Source: an uncultured Collinsella sp. (GTDB taxonomy: Bacteria > Actinomycetota > Coriobacteriia > Coriobacteriales > Coriobacteriaceae). Taken from it: DNA of 23,210 nt. A model generated the notes under the pieces. The model did no database searches. It was not told where the DNA came from and worked only from the letters and a program-made list of their open reading frames with translations. The translations under genes and the position numbers were made by a program. The stretch is from assembly GCA_934650975.1 (NCBI GenBank), contig CAKUFW010000027.1, positions 1 to 23,210 of the forward strand. The letters run 5' to 3'. Below, in pieces: positions 18,480-23,210 of the stretch; positions within the stretch are counted from its first letter, which is position 1, and each line of letters begins with the position of its first letter.

Positions 18480-18678
18480 TACAAAAAGGCGGCCGCAGCC
18501 CCAAAAGGAACCACGACCGCCGTCCAAAACGCACGAAGCGCCAAATGCATCTCAATCCCGACCGATAAGGCGCTAGGCGCGAAGCGCCGCACGCGCCGCC
18601 GGGACAGATCCCCATCCAAAACGCGCGAAGCGCGCCATTCTTCCCTCAGCCCGTAATCCCCAGAAGACCGAGGACGAA
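18480..18678. other. Non-coding GC-rich stretch with GAA-tipped hairpins
   Basis: Between the larA promoter and the second 127-nt palindrome there is no credible gene. It contains three short hairpins around GAA: near 18530-18542 (related but imperfect), 18572-18584 (GGCGC-GAA-GCGCC) and 18616-18630 (GCGC-GAA-GCGC). Two of them follow the direct repeat TCCAAAACGC. It also holds AAGACCGAGGAC at 18666-18677, which matches the right internal segment of the palindrome next to it at 10 of 12 bases. A decayed copy of that element is a possible explanation. Confidence 0.4.
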
Positions 18679-18805
18679 GGGCCCCGATGGGTTTCCCTCT
18701 GAGCGCATTCCGCAGCACGAAGCCCCCTTATCCGCAGCTCCGAAGGAGCAGGATAAGGGGGCTTCAAGTGCGAGGACGCGCTCAGAGGGAAACCCATCGG
18801 GGCCC
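18679..18805. repeat. 127-nt bipartite palindromic element, copy 2 (after ppc)
   Basis: Perfect 28-bp outer arms at 18679-18706 and 18778-18805; 12-nt internal segments ATTCCGCAGCAC (18707-18718) and AAGTGCGAGGAC (18766-18777); perfect 15-bp inner arms at 18719-18733 and 18751-18765; tip GCTCC-GAA-GGAGC. GCAC in the left segment can pair with GTGC in the right. It begins 23 nt after the ppc stop. Total length equals that of the copy at 16151-16277 and the orientation is the same. Confidence 0.9.
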
Positions 18806-18828
18806 GGCGAGAGCCACAGGGCTATCTA

Positions 18829-21654
18829 TTACCCCGTGTTTTGCAGTCCTGCCGAGACGCCGGTCACAGTCGAAAGAATCAGGCTCATGTACTCAGCCTT
18901 CTTCTCCTCGGCCATCTCGTCCTGGTTCATACGCACCTCGCGAAGGGCGCGAACCTGGGCGATGGACAGAGCGTCGACGTAAGGGTTACGGACGCGGACG
19001 GCGCAGCCAAGCACGCGGCGGCGCTGCAGCGGCCATTCGTCACCGACGATGGCAAGAACCCACTTACGGGTGAGCTGCATCTCGGTGAAGACCTTCTCGG
19101 ACAGATCCTGGCGATCGCCCAGGTGCAGGTACATCTTGGCGATGCGCTGATCGGTCTTAGCGATCGACATCTCGATGTTGTCGATGAACGTGCGGAAGAA
19201 CGGCCACTCCTGGTAGGCAGCCTTGAGCTGGTCAAGATCGCCCAGCTGCTCGCAGGCGGTGCCCAGGCCGTACCAAGCGGCCAGGTTAATGCGCGCCTGG
19301 CTCCAGCTGAAGATCCACGGAATAGTACGCAGGTCGTCGAGCGACTTGGCACCAAGACCGCGCTTGGCGGGACGCGAGCCGATCGGCAGCAGACCGACCT
19401 CGGTCAACGGCGTCACGGTCGAGAACCACGGTGTAAAGTCCTCGGTGTTCAGCAGGTCCAGATAGCGCTCATGGCTTACTGCGTTGAGCTTCTCCGCCAT
19501 ATCCCAGAACTTCTGCGTGGTCTCGGTGTTGGTCTTCTCGACGCTCGGGGCCGACTGAAGCAGCGTTGCGGCAGCAACGGACTCAACATGGCGCTGAGCC
19601 AGCGTGCGGTTGCCGTAACGGGCAAAGATGACCTCGCCCTGCTCGGTGAGCTTAAAGAAGCAGTTGACCGAACCCTTGGGCTGCGCCAGAACGGCCTTGT
19701 TGGCCGGACCGCCGCCACGGCCCACGGCACCGCCGCGGCCGTGCATGAGCACTAGGTCGATATCGTTCTTCTCGGCCCACTTGGCAATGCGCTCCTGCGC
19801 GGAGTGCAGGGCGAGCATGGCCGTGGTAGGACCGGCATCCTTGGAGGAGTCGGAGTAGCCCAGCATGACCTCCATGCGGCGGTTGGTCTGGGCAAGGCGC
19901 TTTTGCACCACGGGCAGCGTGAGCATCTGATCGAGCACGTCGACGCAGCCCTCGAGGTCCTCGAGCTGCTCGAACAGCGGGATCACGTCGAGCTCGGGGA
20001 CATCCTCCTCGTGCGCAAAGGACAGGTGGGCAAGCTCAAAGACGTCGGCCACATGTTGGGCGCTCTTGGTGAACGAGATGATGTAGCGGTGCGCCATCTT
20101 CTTGCCGTAGCGCTTTTGGATGGAGCCGATAGCGCGGAAGGTATCGATGACCTCGCGCGTCATGGGCTGCAGGTCGCCGTGGATACCGTTCTCGTGGATA
20201 TCCTTGAGGGCGCGGGCGTGCACCACGGAGTGCTGACGGAACTCCATCTCGACCATATGGAAGCCGAAGGACTCGACCTGCCAGATGATGGTCTGGACCG
20301 GGCCGTAGGCAGCACGGACGGCACCGCAGGCGGCCAGCGAGCGCTGGACGACACGCAGGTCCTCCAGAAACTCATCGGCACTGTGGTACATGGTGTCGGT
20401 GATGCGGCGCACGGTGGCGTTCAGACGGTCGGCCATGACGAGCATGACGGCGCGATGCGGCTCGTGCTCGGAGATGAGCTCGGCGCGGGCCGTGTACTGG
20501 GCGCTCATCTCGACCTGATGGTTCCACAGGTTCATAAGCTCGGCAGACGGCTTGCTGTAGGCGGCCTCGAGCGTCAGGTTACGACCGATGCGGCGGCACT
20601 TGTCTTCGAGCTTGAGCACCATATGGGTGAAGTACTTGGCGGCGACCTCGCGGCTCACCTTAGCGGTGACGTTGGGGTTACCGTCGCGGTCGGAACCGAT
20701 CCAGCTGCCGGGATGGAAGAACGCCGGGCACAGCGGCGGCACGGTGCCGGCCTTGTCGCCCAGCACCCAGTCGTCAAAGCGACGATAGATGACGGGAATG
20801 ATGTCGAACAGCGTGTTGTCGAAGATGTCGATGATGGTATCGGCTTCCTCGACGGGCGTGGGCTTCTTGAGCGCGATGGGGCTCGTGCGCACCAGGGCGT
20901 CGATCTCCTGCAGCATATGGCGCTCGTTCTCCACCAGGTCGGAGCCGCCCAGACGCGGACGCTCCTCCAGCAGGTTGGAGATACGGCGGATCTTGCCCTC
21001 GACGGCCTTACGACGGGCCTCGGTGGGATGCGCGGTAAAGACGGGGTGGAACTCCAGCTTGCCGAGCAGCTCATTGGCACCCTCGACGCCCATCTCGTCT
21101 ACCAGCTGGTGGTAAGCGACGGTGAGCTCGTTGGCGGGATCGACCTCGGTATCGGTCGACGCGCCGGCCTCGCGCTCGCGCAGCTGGGCCACGCGGTAAT
21201 TCTCCTCCGACAGGTTTGCCAGATGGAAGAAGCTCGTAAAGGCGCGGACGATAACCTGCTGCTTATCGAGCGGCAGACTGTCAATCAGATCGACGACCTC
21301 GCGGAACGCAACGGCGGTGGACTCGTCGGCGGTAGGCACGCCCTGCTCATCAACGGCCTCGTCGGCAGCACGGCTACCGGGGTTGCCGGCATTGGCCGCA
21401 ATCTCGGCCGACAGGATCTTGTCGAACAGGTCCGCGATCTCGGGATCATACTCGCTAAGTACACGACGCTCCAGGCGCAGGAACAGCGCCAGATTGTCGC
21501 GAAGCTCCTCGGGGATCTCGATCTCGGCGAGACGCTCCTTGGACTCGGCATTCGAGCCGATACGGTTAACGAGGCGGTTGACCACGGCAGCGACGCGCGC
21601 CGCGGCTTCGGGTACAGACTGGTTGCTTAGGTTCTCAGCCACGTTTCCTCCCAT
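18829..21654 (-). CDS. ppc: Phosphoenolpyruvate carboxylase
   Basis: Anaplerotic enzyme converting phosphoenolpyruvate and bicarbonate to oxaloacetate. The 941-residue protein carries the catalytic T-A-H-P-T-E-A-R-R, G-S-D-R-D-G-N-P-N, V-M-L-G-Y-S-D-S-S-K-D-A-G and the glycine-rich H-G-R-G-G-A-V-G-R-G-G-G-P, and ends with the conserved Q-N-T-G. Length is slightly above E. coli PPC (883). The start is uncertain: the ATG at 21654 lies only 1 nt after AAGGAGG, whereas a GTG at 21642 follows GGGAGGAAAC and would shorten the protein by four residues. It has a -10 hexamer upstream and is transcribed separately from hisS, whose terminator lies between. Confidence 0.97.
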   Translation of the reverse strand: MGGNVAENLSNQSVPEAAARVAAVVNRLVNRIGSNAESKERLAEIEIPEELRDNLALFLRLERRVLSEYDPEIADLFDKILSAEIAANAGNPGSRAADEAVDEQGVPTADESTAVAFREVVDLIDSLPLDKQQVIVRAFTSFFHLANLSEENYRVAQLREREAGASTDTEVDPANELTVAYHQLVDEMGVEGANELLGKLEFHPVFTAHPTEARRKAVEGKIRRISNLLEERPRLGGSDLVENERHMLQEIDALVRTSPIALKKPTPVEEADTIIDIFDNTLFDIIPVIYRRFDDWVLGDKAGTVPPLCPAFFHPGSWIGSDRDGNPNVTAKVSREVAAKYFTHMVLKLEDKCRRIGRNLTLEAAYSKPSAELMNLWNHQVEMSAQYTARAELISEHEPHRAVMLVMADRLNATVRRITDTMYHSADEFLEDLRVVQRSLAACGAVRAAYGPVQTIIWQVESFGFHMVEMEFRQHSVVHARALKDIHENGIHGDLQPMTREVIDTFRAIGSIQKRYGKKMAHRYIISFTKSAQHVADVFELAHLSFAHEEDVPELDVIPLFEQLEDLEGCVDVLDQMLTLPVVQKRLAQTNRRMEVMLGYSDSSKDAGPTTAMLALHSAQERIAKWAEKNDIDLVLMHGRGGAVGRGGGPANKAVLAQPKGSVNCFFKLTEQGEVIFARYGNRTLAQRHVESVAAATLLQSAPSVEKTNTETTQKFWDMAEKLNAVSHERYLDLLNTEDFTPWFSTVTPLTEVGLLPIGSRPAKRGLGAKSLDDLRTIPWIFSWSQARINLAAWYGLGTACEQLGDLDQLKAAYQEWPFFRTFIDNIEMSIAKTDQRIAKMYLHLGDRQDLSEKVFTEMQLTRKWVLAIVGDEWPLQRRRVLGCAVRVRNPYVDALSIAQVRALREVRMNQDEMAEEKKAEYMSLILSTVTGVSAGLQNTG

Positions 21655-21686
21655 TCCTCCTTCTATGCACGTAACATGCGGTATTC

Positions 21687-21692
21687 ATTATA
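21687..21692 (-). promoter_or_regulatory. -10 element of the ppc promoter
   Basis: A perfect TATAAT on the minus strand about 33 nt before the ppc ATG. No good -35 match is seen at the standard distance. Confidence 0.5.
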
Positions 21693-21800
21693 GGCACTCG
21701 GCAAAAACTTTCGGCGCTGATTGCGCTTTACCACACAAAAGTATTTTCTGCATTGCAAGGGTTTTTGCCCCAAATGGTCGTATTTCTCGGTGGGCGGCAT

Positions 21801-21842
21801 ACGCAAACGGGGGCATTCCGCATATATGCGAAACACCCCCGT
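21801..21842 (-). terminator. Terminator of hisS
   Basis: ACGGGGG (21807-21813) pairs with CCCCCGT (21836-21842); the interior continues as a second helix around GCATATATGC. On the minus strand the hairpin is followed by TTTG, a short T-run. It lies about 58 nt after the hisS stop. Confidence 0.7.
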
Positions 21843-21899
21843 AACAATCGCTCGTCATGAGCAGAGCACGTTTACAGGCCCGCAGCTCAAACTGATGCG

Positions 21900-23210
21900 C
21901 TACAGGCGCTCGCGAACCGCCTCGACAACGTTGTCCAGATTGACAAGCACCTCGTCGTGGCTCTCCATGTCGCGCACCTTGACCTTGCCGGCGGCAAGCT
22001 CGTCGCCGCCCAGGACCAAGATGAGCTTGGCGCCCACCTTATCGGCCTGCTTAAACTGGGCCTTGAGCGAACGGCCCTGGTAATCGGCCTCGGTCACGAT
22101 GCCTGCGGCGCGAAGCTCCTGCGTGATGGCAAAGACGTTCTGACGCAGCTCCTTGCCGGCGTTGGCGACGTAGACGCACGGGGCCTCTTCGGCACCCAAG
22201 TCGCTGCCGAAGGCCTGCAGGGCCAGCAGGGCGCGCTCAAAGCCGACGGCGAAGCCGACGCCAGCCGTGGGCTTTCCGCCCTCGAGCTCAACCAAACCGT
22301 CGTAGCGACCGCCGCCACCGATGGAGCCGACGCCGGCACCAGGGGCCTCGACCTCAAAGACGGTGCGGGTGTAGTAGTCCAGGCCGCGCACCAGGGTGGG
22401 ATCCTCGACATACTCGATACCGGCGGCATCCAGATAGCGCTTGACCTGCTCGTAGTGCTCGCGGCACTCGTCGCACAGGTTGTCGCCCATCAGCGGAGCG
22501 TCGGCCATGATCTCGCGGCAGTGGTCATTCTTGCAGTCGAAGGCACGCAGCGGGTTGAGCTCGGCGCGCTCGCGGCACTCGTCGCACATCTCGTCGGCGT
22601 GGTCGAGGATGAACTGCTTGACCTGCTCGCGATAGGCCGGACGGCACTGGGCGTCGCCCATCGAGTTAATGAGCAGACGAAGCTTGGAAAGATCGAAGCC
22701 CAGGCGCTTGTAGAACTCCATGAGCATGATGATGCACTCGGCGTCGGCTGCCGGATCGGGAGCGCCGAGCCACTCGATACCTACCTGGTGGAACTGACGC
22801 AGACGGCCCTTCTGGGGACGCTCGCCGCGGAACATGGCCTCGGCATAGTAGGCCTTAAACGGCGTGGAACCCTGGGGTACCAGGTTGTTCTCCACGACGG
22901 CGCGCACCACGCCGGCAGTTCCCTCGGGACGAAGGGCCAGGCGCTGCTTGGGCTTGAGCTTGGTGTCGGTGCCCTCGGTAAAGACGCGCTCCAGGTTGGC
23001 GCCGCTGAACACGCGGAACATCTCCTTGCGCACGACGTCGGTCGACTGGCCGATACCGTGAACAAACACGTCTACCTGCTCGATTGCGGGCGTCTCGATG
23101 GGCTTAAAGCCAAACGGCTCGAACACGCCGGCCGCAATCTGCTGCATCTTTTGCCAGGCGCGCATCTCGGCGCCGATAAGGTCGCGGGTTCCCTCCGCCT
23201 TCTGTGCCTG
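21900..23210 (-). CDS. hisS: Histidyl-tRNA synthetase, start beyond the right edge
   Basis: Charges tRNA-His. 436 residues are visible; the frame stays open to the right edge, where it encodes E-G-T-R-D-L, the conserved start of the class II core of HisRS, so only a few N-terminal codons are missing. An ATG at 23165 lies inside this conserved region and is not the start. Motif 2 appears as L-R-P-E-G-T-A-G-V-V-R-A, the histidine-specific motif as R-G-L-D-Y-Y-T-R-T-V-F-E, then G-G-G-G-R-Y-D-G-L and motif 3 G-V-G-F-A-V-G-F-E-R. The C-terminal anticodon-binding domain covers about the last 95 residues. A Cys-rich segment (C-D-E-C-R-E-R and later C-D-E-C-R-E-H) follows the type seen in many Gram-positive HisRS. 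Confidence 0.96.
   Translation of the reverse strand, partial: QAQKAEGTRDLIGAEMRAWQKMQQIAAGVFEPFGFKPIETPAIEQVDVFVHGIGQSTDVVRKEMFRVFSGANLERVFTEGTDTKLKPKQRLALRPEGTAGVVRAVVENNLVPQGSTPFKAYYAEAMFRGERPQKGRLRQFHQVGIEWLGAPDPAADAECIIMLMEFYKRLGFDLSKLRLLINSMGDAQCRPAYREQVKQFILDHADEMCDECRERAELNPLRAFDCKNDHCREIMADAPLMGDNLCDECREHYEQVKRYLDAAGIEYVEDPTLVRGLDYYTRTVFEVEAPGAGVGSIGGGGRYDGLVELEGGKPTAGVGFAVGFERALLALQAFGSDLGAEEAPCVYVANAGKELRQNVFAITQELRAAGIVTEADYQGRSLKAQFKQADKVGAKLILVLGGDELAAGKVKVRDMESHDEVLVNLDNVVEAVRERL

Noticed and set aside
18422..18718. A 98-codon minus-strand frame between larA and ppc with a hydrophobic C terminus
   Set aside because: It starts inside the second palindrome, overlaps the larA promoter, has no good ribosome binding site and resembles no family known to me.
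16151..18805. Invertible (phase-variable) larA-larD segment
   Set aside because: The two flanking palindromes are in the same orientation, their arms are too different for homologous exchange, and no recombinase is nearby.
23163..23165. ATG at 23165 as the start of hisS
   Set aside because: The codons before it encode the conserved G-T-R-D-L of HisRS, so the real start lies beyond the window.

Overview
The window looks like a chromosomal segment of a high-GC human-gut actinobacterium of the class Coriobacteriia, most likely Collinsella or a close relative. This is inferred from gene content, codon bias and the style of the intergenic DNA; no marker gene such as 16S rRNA is present. It carries 16 recognisable complete or nearly complete protein genes, plus the first codons of one more at the left edge. 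No tRNA, rRNA, CRISPR or transposase gene was seen.

Layout, left to right. (1) 1-3300: a ferrous-iron uptake operon on the minus strand (two FeoA proteins, then FeoB), with metalloregulator-like dyads before the first feoA and before feoB. (2) 3300-5600: an HPr phosphocarrier with Asp at the usual regulatory Ser46 position, a 229-bp MITE-like element with 31-bp terminal inverted repeats, and an APC-family amino acid permease. (3) 5600-10860: a beta-galactosidase operon (ebgA-ebgC) divergent from a LacI-family repressor, with three near-identical operators between them, then a tandem array of hairpins with a 61-62 nt period after the repressor gene. (4) 10860-13620: aspS (minus) divergent from serB (plus). 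(5) 13620-18830: a lactate racemase (Lar) locus split into two convergent arms: larB-larC-tetR (plus) and larA-larD (minus). (6) 18830-23210: ppc and the 3' part of hisS (minus), the latter running off the right edge.

Functional logic. LarA interconverts D- and L-lactate using the nickel-pincer cofactor. LarB starts cofactor synthesis, LarC inserts nickel, and LarD is a lactate/glycerol-type channel. Two pieces of the pathway are not here: LarE, and the C-terminal LarC2 half of LarC. The larC gene ends exactly where LarC1 normally ends and is followed 2 nt later by a TetR-type regulator. The Ebg operon with its own LacI repressor handles galactosides, while Feo supplies iron.

The most unusual structure is a pair of homologous 127-nt palindromic elements (16151-16277 and 18679-18805). 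They share identical architecture (28-29 bp perfect outer stem, two conserved 12-nt internal segments, 15 bp perfect inner stem, C-GAA-G capped tip), while the stem sequences differ with full compensation. They lie 24 and 23 nt after the stop codons of larD and ppc and so bracket the larA-larD pair. These elements, the 62-nt hairpin array and the MITE-like repeat are the best candidates for undescribed biology here.
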